Of a stretch of 64,000 nt of DNA, positions 1 to 9,025 are shown piece by piece; position 1 is the first letter of the stretch; each line of letters opens with the position of its first letter. The position numbers were made by a program, and so were the translations under genes. The notes below the pieces were generated by a model. That model saw nothing but the letters and a program-made list of their open reading frames with translations, searched no databases and was not told the origin of the DNA. This DNA is from G025836975 sp040391135 (lineage in GTDB: Bacteria > Pseudomonadota > Gammaproteobacteria > Burkholderiales > Burkholderiaceae_B): assembly GCA_040391135.1 (NCBI GenBank), contig JBEBYL010000003.1:1-64000 (forward strand), written 5' to 3'.

Positions 1-2
1 TG

Positions 3-170
3 GGCGAGTTCGGCCGCTTCCTTAGCCAAGCAACGGGGGTGCAGTGGTTCCAGGTGCTGGGCGAGTCGGTGACGATTGTGATCGGGCTGATCTTCATCAT
101 TTGCGTGATGGCGTTCCGGCGCGGGATCGTGGGTGAACTGGTGTATCGCGCCAAGCTTCGAAGACGCTAG
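3..170 (+). CDS. C-terminal end of branched-chain amino acid ABC permease (LivM-like)
   Basis: Only the last 55 codons are in the window; the reading frame enters at base 3 and stops with TAG at 168-170. The fragment has one strongly hydrophobic membrane segment (VTIVIGLIFIICVMAF) followed by an arginine-rich cytoplasmic tail with the motif FRRGIVGEL, which is common at the end of LivM-type permeases of branched-chain amino acid ABC importers. The family call is from this short motif only. Upstream genes that would confirm an ABC operon lie outside the window. Confidence 0.6.
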   Translation, partial: GEFGRFLSQATGVQWFQVLGESVTIVIGLIFIICVMAFRRGIVGELVYRAKLRRR

Positions 171-302
171 CGTTATTTCAGGCGTATCCAGAGTGCTAAG
201 GCAGAGGGCTGGCGCGAAGAGGCCGGCCCGGCTGGAGAACGATGCCTATCGGTCATAATAGAGCGATCGATCATTCAGCTGAACCTCCTTCAGTCCCGCA
301 TC

Positions 303-1322
303 ATGTCTGAAACCATCCTAGTCACCGGCGGTACCGGCTTCATCGGCAGCCATGCCACGGTCGTCCTGCAGCAGGCCGGCTATCGCGTCCTTATCCTGGA
401 CAACCTGTGCAATAGCGCCATCTCGGTCCTTGATGCCATCGCCGAAATCACCGGGCAGCGCCCCGATTTCGTCCAGGGCGACGTGCGCGACAGGCAGGCC
501 CTGGATGCGCTGTTCCGCAGCCGGCCGATATCCGCTGTGCTGCATTTTGCGGGTTTGAAAGCGGTGGGCGAATCCACGCAGAAGCCGCTGGACTATTACG
601 ACAACAACGTGCATGGCAGCACGGCGCTGCTGTCGGCCATGCGGCAAGCGCGTGTCAGGACCTTTGTGTTTTCCTCGTCGGCCACGGTGTACGGCGATCC
701 GCAAAAACTGCCGCTGACCGAAGACCACCCCCGCTCCGCCACCAACCCCTACGGGCACAGCAAATTGGTGGTGGAGGACATGCTTGAAAACTTGTACCGC
801 AGCGAGCCGGGCTGGCGTATTGCCCGGCTGCGCTATTTCAACCCGGTGGGGGCGCACCCCAGCGGTCTGATCGGCGAGGCGCCGCAAGGCGTGCCCAACA
901 ACCTGATGCCGTATGTGGCGCAGGTGGCCGCCGGACGGCGCCCCCGGCTGCAGGTCTATGGCAATGACTACGACACGCCGGACGGCACCGGCGTGCGGGA
1001 CTACATTCATGTCATGGATCTGGCGCTGGGGCATGTGGCGGCCCTGCGCCGTTGCCAGCAGGCCGGGCAGGAAATGCTGACGGTCAATCTGGGCACGGGC
1101 GTGGGATATTCGGTGCTGGACATGGTCAAAGCCTTCGAGCAGGCCAGCGGCAAGGCCGTAGCCTACGACATTGCGCCGCGCCGTCCCGGCGACATTGCCG
1201 CCTGCTGGGCCGATACCGAATTGGCATTCCGGACGCTGGGCTGGCGCGCCAGCCGGGGCATACAGGAAATGTGCGAAGACGCCTGGCGCTGGGAAGCCAC
1301 GCAAGCCGCCCGCGCGGGCTAG
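303..1322 (+). CDS. galE: UDP-glucose 4-epimerase
   Basis: This cytoplasmic extended short-chain dehydrogenase interconverts UDP-glucose and UDP-galactose and often supplies UDP-galactose or UDP-GalNAc for surface glycans. The 339-residue protein has the usual family length. The NAD-binding GGTGFIG motif is at residues 9-15, serines 124-126 supply the active-site serine, and the YxxxK pair is Tyr150 and Lys154. The C-terminal pattern RPGDIAACWAD also fits GalE. No strong ribosome binding site precedes the ATG. Its stop overlaps the end of the convergent Lrp-type gene by four bases, so the two probably do not share regulation. A substrate preference for UDP-GlcNAc cannot be excluded from sequence alone. 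Confidence 0.93.
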   Translation: MSETILVTGGTGFIGSHATVVLQQAGYRVLILDNLCNSAISVLDAIAEITGQRPDFVQGDVRDRQALDALFRSRPISAVLHFAGLKAVGESTQKPLDYYDNNVHGSTALLSAMRQARVRTFVFSSSATVYGDPQKLPLTEDHPRSATNPYGHSKLVVEDMLENLYRSEPGWRIARLRYFNPVGAHPSGLIGEAPQGVPNNLMPYVAQVAAGRRPRLQVYGNDYDTPDGTGVRDYIHVMDLALGHVAALRRCQQAGQEMLTVNLGTGVGYSVLDMVKAFEQASGKAVAYDIAPRRPGDIAACWADTELAFRTLGWRASRGIQEMCEDAWRWEATQAARAG

Positions 1323-1792
1323 TGCTTGCCCAGCGACAAGGGCAGCGCCGTCTTGTAGGACACCTGTTTCAGCGCAAAGCTGGATCGTATCTTGTCGATG
1401 CCGGGTATGGGCGTCAGTTGCTCCAGTATGAACTGCTCCAGCGCGCCGATATCCGCCACGGCCACGCGTATCAGGTAGTCCGAATCGCCGGTCATCAGAT
1501 AGCACTCCATGACTTCGTCGTGTTCGGCGATGCGCCGTTCGAAATTGGCCAGCGCTTCCTTGTCCTGCGATTTCAGGCTGATGGAAATGAATACATTCAG
1601 GCCCAGGCCCAAGGCGGCGGCGTTGGCCAGCGCCACGTAGCGAACGATGATGCCGGCGGATTCCAGCGCCTTGACCCTGGCCAGGCAAGGCGAGGGCGAC
1701 AGATGAACGCGCCGGGCCAGCTCCACATTGCTTAGCGAGCCGTCGCGTTGCAGTTCGTCCAGAATGCGTAAGTCGGTGGTGTCCAGATTCAT
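1319..1792 (-). CDS. Lrp/AsnC family transcriptional regulator
   Basis: The 157-residue protein has the two-domain layout of the family: an N-terminal helix-turn-helix (about residues 5-60, containing LSNVELARRVHLSPSPCLARVKALESAG) and a C-terminal RAM domain (about residues 65-145) that usually binds amino acids. It is transcribed divergently from the pyruvate-dehydrogenase-type E1 gene at 1926, with about 130 bases between the two starts. That layout suggests it controls the E1 gene. In Pseudomonas putida the Lrp-type MdeR controls mdeAB, where MdeB is an E1-like 2-oxobutyrate dehydrogenase; the arrangement here is similar, but no methionine gamma-lyase gene is next to it. The ligand is unknown. 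Confidence 0.9.
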   Translation of the reverse strand: MNLDTTDLRILDELQRDGSLSNVELARRVHLSPSPCLARVKALESAGIIVRYVALANAAALGLGLNVFISISLKSQDKEALANFERRIAEHDEVMECYLMTGDSDYLIRVAVADIGALEQFILEQLTPIPGIDKIRSSFALKQVSYKTALPLSLGKH

Positions 1793-1925
1793 ATGCCGTC
1801 ATAGTGAAGCAAAACGGCATTTTATGCTGAAAATGGGCGGCATTCCCCCCGTTATCGAAACCACATGCTTGCGAAAGAAAAGGAGAATAAGGGTGCCGAT
1901 CCATTCTTCCAGTGCCTGAACCGAC

Positions 1926-4604
1926 ATGAATTCACCCTTTCCCCCGCAACCGCTGACCGACATCGACCCCCAGGAAACCGCCGAGTGGCACGACGCGTTT
2001 CAGTCCTTGATTGCCGCTCATGGGCCGCAGCGCGCCGCCTTCATGCTGGACGAGCTGTGCAATATGGCCGCCACCGAAGACATTCCCTGGAAGCCGCGCA
2101 TCGGCACGCCCTATGTCAACACCATATCGCTGACCCGGCAGCCGGCGTTTCCCGGCGACCTGGCCCTGGAGCAGAAGCTGGGCGCCATCATGCGCTGGAA
2201 TGCCCTGGCCATGGTGGTCCGTGCCAACGCCGCCTACGGCGAATTGGGCGGCCATATCGCCAGCTATGCCAGCGCGGCCGACCTGTTCGAAGTGGGCTTC
2301 AATCATTTCTTCCATGCGCGCGGCGCCAGCGCCGGCGGGCATGCCGGCGACCTGGTGTTCCTGCAGCCGCACAGCGCGCCGGGCGTGTATGCGCGCGCCT
2401 ACCTGGAAGGGCGGCTGAACGAAAACGATCTGTCCCATTACCGGCAGGAGCTCGGCGGACCCGCCAGCGGGGCGCGAGGCCTGCCCAGCTATCCGCATCC
2501 TTACCTGATGCCGGATTTCTGGCAGTTTCCCACAGGGTCGATGGGCATCGGGCCCATCAGTTCGATTTACCAGGCGCGCTTCATGCATTACCTGACGGAT
2601 CGCGGCCTGCTCGATTGCACCGGACGGAAAGTCTGGGGCGTGTTCGGCGACGGCGAAATGGACGAGCCCGAGTCCATGAGCGCATTGACCTTGGCGGCGC
2701 GCGAGCGCCTGGACAACCTGATATGGGTGGTCAACTGCAATCTGCAGCGGCTGGATGGACCGGTGCGCGGCAACGCCCGGGTAATCGATGAACTGGAGAA
2801 GCTGTTTTCCGGGGCCGGCTGGAATGTCATCAAGGTACTGTGGGGCAGCGACTGGGACGGCCTGTTTGCGCGCGATCACAGCGGCGCCTTGCTGCGGGCC
2901 TTGTCGGAAACCGTTGACGGCCAGATGCAGACCTTCGCCGCCAAAGACGGCCAATACAACCGTGATCATTTCTTCGGGCAGAATCCGCAGTTGGCGCGCC
3001 TGGTGGAAGGCATGAGCGACGAACAGATCGACGGGCTGCGGCGCGGCGGCCACGATCTGGTCAAGATCTACGCCGCCTATGCCGCGGCGGCGGGCACCCA
3101 GGGCCGGCCCACCGTCATCCTGGCTCATACCAAGAAGGGCTATGGCATGGGCAGCGCCGGCCAGGGCCGCATGACGACGCATTCGCAAAAGAAGTTCGAG
3201 GACGCCGACCTGCTGGGCTTTCGCGACCGCTTCAATTTGCCGCTTTCCGACGAGCAGGCCTTGCGCCTGGATTTCTACAAGCCGGCGCCCGACAGCCCCG
3301 AACTGCGCTACCTAAGCGCGCGGCGCGAGGCATTGGGAGGGCCGCTGCCCGCCAGGCAGGACCAGGCCCAGCCGCTGGCGGTGCCCGATATTTCCGGCTA
3401 TGCGCGTTTCGCATTGCAGGGCGGGCAGCGCGAGATGTCGACCACCATGGCCTTTGTGCGCATGCTGGGCGCCTTGCTGAAAGATGCCGCCCTGGGGCCG
3501 CGCATTGTCCCCATCGTCGCCGACGAGGCGCGTACGTTCGGCATGGCCAATCTGTTCAAGCAGGTGGGTATTTATTCCAGCGTCGGCCAGAAATACGAGC
3601 CCGAGGACATCGGCTCGATACTCAGCTACCGCGAAGCAAAGGACGGCCAGATACTGGAAGAGGGCATCAGCGAAGCGGGCGCCATTTCCAGCTGGGTGGC
3701 GGCGGCCACCAGCTACAGCGTGCATGGCATGGCCATGCTGCCCTTCTATATCTATTACTCCATGTTCGGCTTCCAGCGCGTGGGCGACCTGATCTGGGCC
3801 GCCGCCGACCAGCGTCCCCGCGGCTTCCTGATAGGCGCGACCTCGGGCCGGACCACTTTGGCGGGCGAAGGGCTACAGCATCAGGACGGCGCCAGCCACC
3901 TATGGGCCGCCACCATCCCCAACTGCAAGGCCTACGACCCGGCGTTCGCCGGCGAACTGGCCGTTATCGTTGATCGCGGCATGCGTGAAATGGCCGTCGA
4001 GCAGCGCGATGTGTTCTATTACATTACCGTGATGAACGAAAACTACGCCCAGCCCGATCTGCCCCAGGGCGTGGAAGAGGACATCGTGCGCGGCGGCTAC
4101 CGCTACGCCAGCTACGAAGCCAAGGCCGGGGCGGGCGAAAACGGCCGGGTGGCGTTGCTGGGATCGGGAGCCATCCTGACCGAAGTCATCAAGGCGGCGG
4201 AGCTGCTGGCCCAGCAAGGCGTTGCCAGCGATGTCTACAGCATAAGCAGCTGGAGCGAGCTGGCGCGCGACGGCCAGCGCTGCGAGGCGGGGGACACGCA
4301 ATCCGCCCAGGATGGCCAGGACGACCGTGGCCGCAGGAACGGCGCGGCCGGGCAGCCGCACATTGCACGGCTGCTGCAGGGCGGCGAAGGGCCTATCGTG
4401 GCCGCCACCGACTATGTGCGGCTGGTGCCCGAATCCATACGCGCCTACCTGCCGGAAGGGCGGCGCTACATCACCCTGGGCACAGACGGCTTCGGCCGCA
4501 GCGATACGCGCGCCGAATTGCGGCGATTCTTCCAGGTGGACGCGCAGGCGGTCGCCGAGGCTGCTTTGCGCGGACTTTCATTACACAAGCCAGCGCCGAC
4601 CTGA
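1926..4604 (+). CDS. Homodimeric 2-oxoacid dehydrogenase E1 component (AceE/MdeB-like)
   Basis: This is a thiamine-diphosphate enzyme of the large single-chain AceE type, 892 residues long, the normal size. The thiamine-binding GDGEMDEPE motif starts at residue 241, and the end carries the family block LGTDGFGRSD. AceE decarboxylates pyruvate and passes the acetyl group to the E2 lipoyl domain. No E2 or E3 gene follows here, which argues against this being the housekeeping pyruvate dehydrogenase operon. Together with the divergent Lrp-type regulator, this favours a side role such as 2-oxobutyrate oxidation like P. putida MdeB, sharing E2/E3 from elsewhere. The stretch near residues 780-810 (rich in D, G, Q, R) departs from the usual AceE sequence but stays in frame. 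The enzyme class is seen directly; the substrate is inferred. Confidence 0.85.
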   Translation: MNSPFPPQPLTDIDPQETAEWHDAFQSLIAAHGPQRAAFMLDELCNMAATEDIPWKPRIGTPYVNTISLTRQPAFPGDLALEQKLGAIMRWNALAMVVRANAAYGELGGHIASYASAADLFEVGFNHFFHARGASAGGHAGDLVFLQPHSAPGVYARAYLEGRLNENDLSHYRQELGGPASGARGLPSYPHPYLMPDFWQFPTGSMGIGPISSIYQARFMHYLTDRGLLDCTGRKVWGVFGDGEMDEPESMSALTLAARERLDNLIWVVNCNLQRLDGPVRGNARVIDELEKLFSGAGWNVIKVLWGSDWDGLFARDHSGALLRALSETVDGQMQTFAAKDGQYNRDHFFGQNPQLARLVEGMSDEQIDGLRRGGHDLVKIYAAYAAAAGTQGRPTVILAHTKKGYGMGSAGQGRMTTHSQKKFEDADLLGFRDRFNLPLSDEQALRLDFYKPAPDSPELRYLSARREALGGPLPARQDQAQPLAVPDISGYARFALQGGQREMSTTMAFVRMLGALLKDAALGPRIVPIVADEARTFGMANLFKQVGIYSSVGQKYEPEDIGSILSYREAKDGQILEEGISEAGAISSWVAAATSYSVHGMAMLPFYIYYSMFGFQRVGDLIWAAADQRPRGFLIGATSGRTTLAGEGLQHQDGASHLWAATIPNCKAYDPAFAGELAVIVDRGMREMAVEQRDVFYYITVMNENYAQPDLPQGVEEDIVRGGYRYASYEAKAGAGENGRVALLGSGAILTEVIKAAELLAQQGVASDVYSISSWSELARDGQRCEAGDTQSAQDGQDDRGRRNGAAGQPHIARLLQGGEGPIVAATDYVRLVPESIRAYLPEGRRYITLGTDGFGRSDTRAELRRFFQVDAQAVAEAALRGLSLHKPAPT

Positions 4605-4644
4605 TATCCTTGCAGGGAACCCGAAAGACACCCGCAAGCCTTAA

Positions 4645-5565
4645 ATGAATTCTGTCAGAATGCAGTTGCTCTTGGTCGGCACCATGGCCATTTGGGGCTT
4701 GAATATCTCGGCCATCAAAGTACTTACCACTTACTTTGATCCGCTGATCATCGCCTGCTTTCGCATGGCGCTTGCCGCCGTCATCATCAACTTCACCCTG
4801 ATCGGATCGCGGCAGCCCATACCGCTGCTGCGCATATCGGCGGGCCAATGGCTGCGTTTCGCGCTATGCGCCTGCTTCATGATCTACGGCAATCAAATCT
4901 TCTTCACCTCCGGCATGCTCGACGCCAGCGCCACCAACTCATCGCTGATCATGGCGCTCAGTCCGCTGGTGGCCTCCATCCTGGCCGCCGCCGTATTCCG
5001 CGAAGCCATCACCGGCTTGCGCCTGCTGGGCATCGCGCTAGGATTTGGCGGCGTATTCGCCGTGGTGTTCAGCAGCCATGGCGCGGCGGTATCGGGGCCC
5101 AGCTGGGGCGACCTGAAAGTGTTCCTGTCCATGTTCAGCTTCGTGGTGGGCGGCATGATCATCCAGGACCTGGCGCGGCAATTCAACTCCATCCTCATCA
5201 GCAGCATTGTCTACACGCTGGGCGCCATTTTGCTTTGCCTGCACACGCTGGCGGCCGGCACGGTCGACCTTAGCGCAGAGGCCCTGCTGGCTCCGGGGCT
5301 CTGGCCCTGGCTTCTAATGGTGTTCACAGGCATCGTCGCCACCGCCATCTGCAATATGTTCTGGAACCGGGCCATTGCCGAGCTGGGCGTCGCCCGCACC
5401 TCGCTGTACCAGTACTGGATTCCCGTCTTCGGCGTGGGTTTTGCCATGCTGACGCTGGGCGAACCGTTTACCCTCTGGCATGTCGTGGGTTTGCTGGGTA
5501 TCTTGCTGGGCACCTATCTGGGGACCCGGCGTGCGGGCCCCAAGCTTGCGGGAGCCGCCAAATGA
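4645..5565 (+). CDS. EamA/DMT-superfamily permease
   Basis: The 306-residue protein is made almost entirely of hydrophobic segments and fits the ten-helix, two-repeat drug/metabolite transporter fold. The two EamA halves cover about residues 5-140 and 150-290; each ends with a family-typical pattern such as LLGIALGFGGVFAVV and VVGLLGILLGTYLG. These inner-membrane carriers export amino acids, their derivatives or other small metabolites. The gene overlaps the isoaspartyl peptidase gene downstream by four bases, so the two are probably translated together. A link to peptide or amino-acid turnover is therefore plausible, but the substrate cannot be read from the sequence. Confidence 0.88.
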   Translation: MNSVRMQLLLVGTMAIWGLNISAIKVLTTYFDPLIIACFRMALAAVIINFTLIGSRQPIPLLRISAGQWLRFALCACFMIYGNQIFFTSGMLDASATNSSLIMALSPLVASILAAAVFREAITGLRLLGIALGFGGVFAVVFSSHGAAVSGPSWGDLKVFLSMFSFVVGGMIIQDLARQFNSILISSIVYTLGAILLCLHTLAAGTVDLSAEALLAPGLWPWLLMVFTGIVATAICNMFWNRAIAELGVARTSLYQYWIPVFGVGFAMLTLGEPFTLWHVVGLLGILLGTYLGTRRAGPKLAGAAK

Positions 5566-6545
5566 CGCAAGCAGTCCTGGCCATCCATGGCGGCGCCGGT
5601 GCGATATCGCGCACCAAAGCCACGCCGGCCGTCATCCACGAATACGAATCCGCCTTGCGGGCCACCCTGGAACGCGGCTCGGCCATTCTGGCTGACGGCG
5701 GCTCGGCGCTGGATGCCGTCGCCGAGGCCGTGCGGCTGCTCGAGGAATGCGCGCTGTTCAACGCGGGACACGGCGCGGTCTTTACCAGTGACGGCCTGCA
5801 TGAATTGGACGCCGCCATCATGGACGGCAAGACGCTGCGCAGTGGCGCCGTCGCCAATGTGACCACGCTGCGCAATCCGGTGCTGGCCGCCAGGGCGGTC
5901 ATGGAATGCAGTCCCCATGCCTTGCTGGCCGGCCCGGGCGCCGACGCTTTCGGCCGCGACGCGGGCCTGGAATGCGTGCAGCCCTCGTTTTTTTCCACCG
6001 AGGCCCGGCGCAGCCAATTGCTGCGCGTGCAAGCCACGGGCGAAGAGACCATCGTCCTGGATCACGACGGGCAATCTCTGACGGAAGATGCGGCCGCCGC
6101 TACGGCCCCGCTGGATGAAGGCCGCAAGCTGGGCACCGTGGGCGCCGTCGCATTGGATCTGCACGGCAACCTGGCGGCGGCCACATCGACCGGCGGCCTG
6201 ACCAACAAGCGGCCCGGCCGCATCGGAGATACCCCGCTGATCGGCGCGGGCTGCTATGCCAATAACGCAACTTGCGCGGTGTCGGCCACCGGCACGGGCG
6301 AAGCGTTTATTCGCCTGGTCGCCGCCTATGATGTCTCGGCCCGCATTGCCTACCAGGGGCGTTCGCTTGACGAGGCCGCCGGCTGCGTGGTGTTCGACGC
6401 GCTGCCGTCCATAGGCGGGGCGGGCGGCCTGATTGCGGTCGATGCGGCGGGCAACATCAGCATGCCGTTCAATACCGAGGGCATGTACCGGGGCTACCAG
6501 CGGCTAGGGCAGCCGGCTTGCGTCGCCATACATCGCAAGCAATGA
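5562..6545 (+). CDS. iaaA: Isoaspartyl peptidase / plant-type L-asparaginase
   Basis: This is an N-terminal-nucleophile hydrolase that cleaves beta-aspartyl dipeptides and asparagine. The precursor is expected to cut itself just before Thr192 in the block GRKLGTVGAV, giving alpha and beta chains; Thr192 is the nucleophile. The N-terminal AIHGGAGAI and the beta-chain pattern TSTGGLTNKRPGRIGDTP are hallmarks of the family. The 327-residue length is normal. It follows the DMT permease with a four-base overlap. Its 3' end overlaps the convergent ligase-like gene by 42 bases, which is unusual but leaves both frames intact. Confidence 0.93.
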   Translation: MTQAVLAIHGGAGAISRTKATPAVIHEYESALRATLERGSAILADGGSALDAVAEAVRLLEECALFNAGHGAVFTSDGLHELDAAIMDGKTLRSGAVANVTTLRNPVLAARAVMECSPHALLAGPGADAFGRDAGLECVQPSFFSTEARRSQLLRVQATGEETIVLDHDGQSLTEDAAAATAPLDEGRKLGTVGAVALDLHGNLAAATSTGGLTNKRPGRIGDTPLIGAGCYANNATCAVSATGTGEAFIRLVAAYDVSARIAYQGRSLDEAAGCVVFDALPSIGGAGGLIAVDAAGNISMPFNTEGMYRGYQRLGQPACVAIHRKQ

Positions 6546-7787
6546 CGGCCTTTCGGCCTGGCGCATGCAGGCCCATAGAATCACCAAAGCCAGCACAAAG
6601 AAAGTCATGCCGCTGTTGCGGCCCAGTATGACGTGGGTCAACCCGAAGATGAAGAAACAGACCTGAAGGGCAGCGCCCGACAGCGCCAGAACCCGAACGT
6701 CGGGATCATCGTGCCGCAGACGCTTGCAGAACAGCCAGAAGGGGACTGCAAGCAGCGCCAGCAAGGCCAGCAGCCCCGGCAGCCCCTGGAACAGCCAGGC
6801 CTCCAAGTAATTATTATGCGTATTGGCCAGCGTGGCGGCATAGGGCGCCACCTGTCCAGCGGCGATCAGGCCTTGCAAGTGCGCCGGATAGTCCTTGTGG
6901 CTCCAGCCCAGCAGCGGCCGCTGCGGGATGCTGATGGCAGCCGCCCGCCATACTTCCAGCCGTCCGCCTATCGATGATTTGGGATCGTGCCGTTCGACAT
7001 AATCGGCGACCTCGGTCACGGCCTCGTCGTAGCGCAGCCGCAAGTCGGTTTCGGGAATCGCCAGCATGGCGGCCACCGCGATGACGGCCGCCATGCCGGC
7101 CATGATGGCCTTGGGCGCGTTGCGCTTGTTCAGAAAGGCCACGCAAAACAGAATGGCCACCGGCGGCAGCGCCAGCCATCCTCCCCTGGATCCGGATGCC
7201 ATCGAACAGTACAGCCCCGCCGCGAAACCCGCCAGCAGCATCGCGCGCCAGTGCTGGGCTCGGGGCCCTTGCCGCGCCGCCCACGCCAGTCCGGCGGCGC
7301 ACAATACGCCCATTGCCAAGCCCATGTCTCCGAAGGGCACGGCGCTGGTCACGAACCCCGTGGCGCGCTGCAACGCATCAGGCGACCCATGTATCTGCCA
7401 CGCGGCCACGCCGGCCGCGGCCAGCGCACCCACGGCCAGTCCCGCCCACAAATAGGCCAGGCGCGGCGGCGCATCCAGCAGCAACAGAAGTATGGGAATG
7501 GCCAGCAGGCAGCGGCTGCTTTCATCCAGGCTGCGGGCCTTGTTGCCATGAATCCAAAACATGGCCAGGGCCACGGCGAAGAAGAGAAGCAGAACGCAGG
7601 CGATGATCCTGTCTTCCCGCGCCAGGCGCGGCATGGGCCGGCGCAGCAGGTATGCCAGGCTGGTCAACAGCAAGAGCGCGGCACCGTAGGAATACCCCGA
7701 GGGCAGGGAAAGCATCAAGGCGAAGAGCAGGAAGGTCCAGATCGAGGCGGCGGTTTTCCATATGTCGTTGGTCGCACTTCCTTGCAT
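6504..7787 (-). CDS. O-antigen ligase/polymerase-like membrane protein 1
   Basis: The 427-residue protein has 10-12 hydrophobic segments and the PF04932-type core. Key features are the large periplasmic loop containing GGRLEVWRAA...RPLLGWSHKDY, followed by a His-Asn pair (NTHNNYLE) and a C-terminal helix pair. Such proteins either polymerise O-units (Wzy) or ligate glycan to lipid A core or protein (WaaL, PglL). The open frame reaches 7994, but that would overlap rfbB; the ATG at 7787 gives a normal N-terminus. It is clearly a paralogue of the protein at 20200-21465: both share PSGYSYG, the HGN...SSR block, SRGGW/TRGAW and the GGR...LGW loop. It sits between metabolic genes and rfbB, divergent from rfbB. 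Ligase versus polymerase cannot be settled from sequence. Confidence 0.85.
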   Translation of the reverse strand: MQGSATNDIWKTAASIWTFLLFALMLSLPSGYSYGAALLLLTSLAYLLRRPMPRLAREDRIIACVLLLFFAVALAMFWIHGNKARSLDESSRCLLAIPILLLLLDAPPRLAYLWAGLAVGALAAAGVAAWQIHGSPDALQRATGFVTSAVPFGDMGLAMGVLCAAGLAWAARQGPRAQHWRAMLLAGFAAGLYCSMASGSRGGWLALPPVAILFCVAFLNKRNAPKAIMAGMAAVIAVAAMLAIPETDLRLRYDEAVTEVADYVERHDPKSSIGGRLEVWRAAAISIPQRPLLGWSHKDYPAHLQGLIAAGQVAPYAATLANTHNNYLEAWLFQGLPGLLALLALLAVPFWLFCKRLRHDDPDVRVLALSGAALQVCFFIFGLTHVILGRNSGMTFFVLALVILWACMRQAERPSLLAMYGDASRLP

Positions 7788-7896
7788 ATCCGCAGTCTCG
7801 TTACCCGGGTAGTAAATAGTAAACTTGCCTGTACTTATAATCTGTAGCCAGTTGTACCCGCAGCCGGCCTTCGGCTGCGCCATCCGAGGCTTATTC
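7788..7896. promoter_or_regulatory. Divergent intergenic region between ligase-like gene and rfbB
   Basis: The spacer between the two divergent starts holds a perfect TATAAT at 7836-7841 on the plus strand, 55 bases before the rfbB ATG. No good -35 hexamer lies 16-18 bases upstream, so this is a tentative -10 box for rfbB. The surrounding DNA is clearly more AT-rich than its neighbours. Confidence 0.35.
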
Positions 7897-8958
7897 ATGA
7901 AGATCCTTATTACCGGCGGAGCCGGATTCATCGGTTCGGCCCTGGTGCGCCACATCATCGGCCACACCCCTGATACCGTCGTGAACGTGGACAAGCTGAC
8001 TTACGCCGGCAACCTGGAGTCCCTGGCCGAAGCCGCCCAAAGCGAGCGCTACGCCTTTGAGCAGGTCGACATCTGCAACCGCGCCGAGCTCGATCGCGTA
8101 TTCCGCCAGCATCGCCCGCAGGCCGTCATGCACCTGGCGGCCGAATCGCATGTGGACCGCTCCATCGACGGGCCCGCCGCTTTCATCGAAACCAATATCG
8201 TCGGCACCTATACATTGCTGGAGGCGGCGCGGCAGTATTGGACCCAACTGGACGATACCGACCGCCTGGCCTTCCGCTTTCACCATATATCCACCGACGA
8301 GGTCTACGGCGACCTTGAAGGCCCCGATGAGCTGTTCACCGAGACCACGCCCTATGCGCCCAGTTCGCCCTACTCGGCCAGCAAGGCCAGTTCCGATCAT
8401 CTGCTGCGGGCCTGGCGCCGCACCTACGGCTTGCCCACGCTGCTTACCAACTGCTCGAACAACTACGGTCCGTATCATTTTCCCGAAAAACTGATTCCAC
8501 TGGTCATTTTGAATGCGCTCGAGGGCAAGCCGCTACCGGTATACGGCCAGGGCAGGCAAGTGCGCGACTGGCTATATGTAGAGGATCATGCCCGCGCGCT
8601 GTACAAAGTGGTCACGGAAGGCAAGGTGGGCGAAACCTACAACGTGGGCGGCCATAACGAAAAGCGGAATATCGACGTCGTTCACACGATCTGCGATTTG
8701 CTTGAAGAGCTGGCGCCTGGCAAGCCGGCCGGCGTCGCCCGGTATCTTGACCTGATCACCTACGTAAAGGACAGGCCTGGGCACGACATGCGCTACGCCA
8801 TCGATGCGAGCAAGATCCAGCGCGAATTGGGATGGGCTCCGCAAGAAACCTTCGAATCCGGCCTTCGCAAGACCGTCCAGTGGTATCTGGACAACCTGGA
8901 ATGGTGCCGCCACGTGCAGGACGGCAGCTACCAGCGCGAAAGGCTGGGAGTGGCTTAA
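7897..8958 (+). CDS. rfbB: dTDP-glucose 4,6-dehydratase
   Basis: This enzyme turns dTDP-glucose into dTDP-4-keto-6-deoxyglucose, the branch point to rhamnose and amino-deoxy sugars. The protein has 353 residues from the ATG at 7897; an upstream in-frame ATG at 7825 would add an unrelated leader. The nucleotide-binding GGAGFIG is at residues 7-13, the catalytic Thr-Asp-Glu triad at 133-135, and the YxxxK pair is Tyr159/Lys163. RfbA, RfbC and RfbD partners are absent from this neighbourhood, so the rest of the dTDP-sugar pathway must be encoded elsewhere or the intermediate is drawn off by another route. The RfaH-type gene starts 67 bases downstream. Confidence 0.94.
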   Translation: MKILITGGAGFIGSALVRHIIGHTPDTVVNVDKLTYAGNLESLAEAAQSERYAFEQVDICNRAELDRVFRQHRPQAVMHLAAESHVDRSIDGPAAFIETNIVGTYTLLEAARQYWTQLDDTDRLAFRFHHISTDEVYGDLEGPDELFTETTPYAPSSPYSASKASSDHLLRAWRRTYGLPTLLTNCSNNYGPYHFPEKLIPLVILNALEGKPLPVYGQGRQVRDWLYVEDHARALYKVVTEGKVGETYNVGGHNEKRNIDVVHTICDLLEELAPGKPAGVARYLDLITYVKDRPGHDMRYAIDASKIQRELGWAPQETFESGLRKTVQWYLDNLEWCRHVQDGSYQRERLGVA

Positions 8959-9025
8959 ACGGGGGGCATCGGCAAGATGGCCGGATGGTTCCGCTTTAAG
9001 GGATAACTGCGCTTAGAATAGCGCC

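Noticed and set aside
318..1904. Long minus-strand open frame opposite galE and the Lrp gene (528 codons)
   Set aside because: It is the antisense shadow of galE in GC-rich DNA, has an Arg/His/Gly-rich composition and no family pattern.
1932..3188. Minus-strand open frame opposite the E1 gene (418 codons)
   Set aside because: It lies wholly inside a well-supported gene and has no recognisable domain.
7826..7841. TGTACTTATAA near the rfbB promoter, resembling part of the GntR operator at 19370
   Set aside because: Only 11 bases match, the palindromic partner half (ACTTGTATTGT) is not present, and the genes are unrelated, so it is probably a chance AT-rich match.
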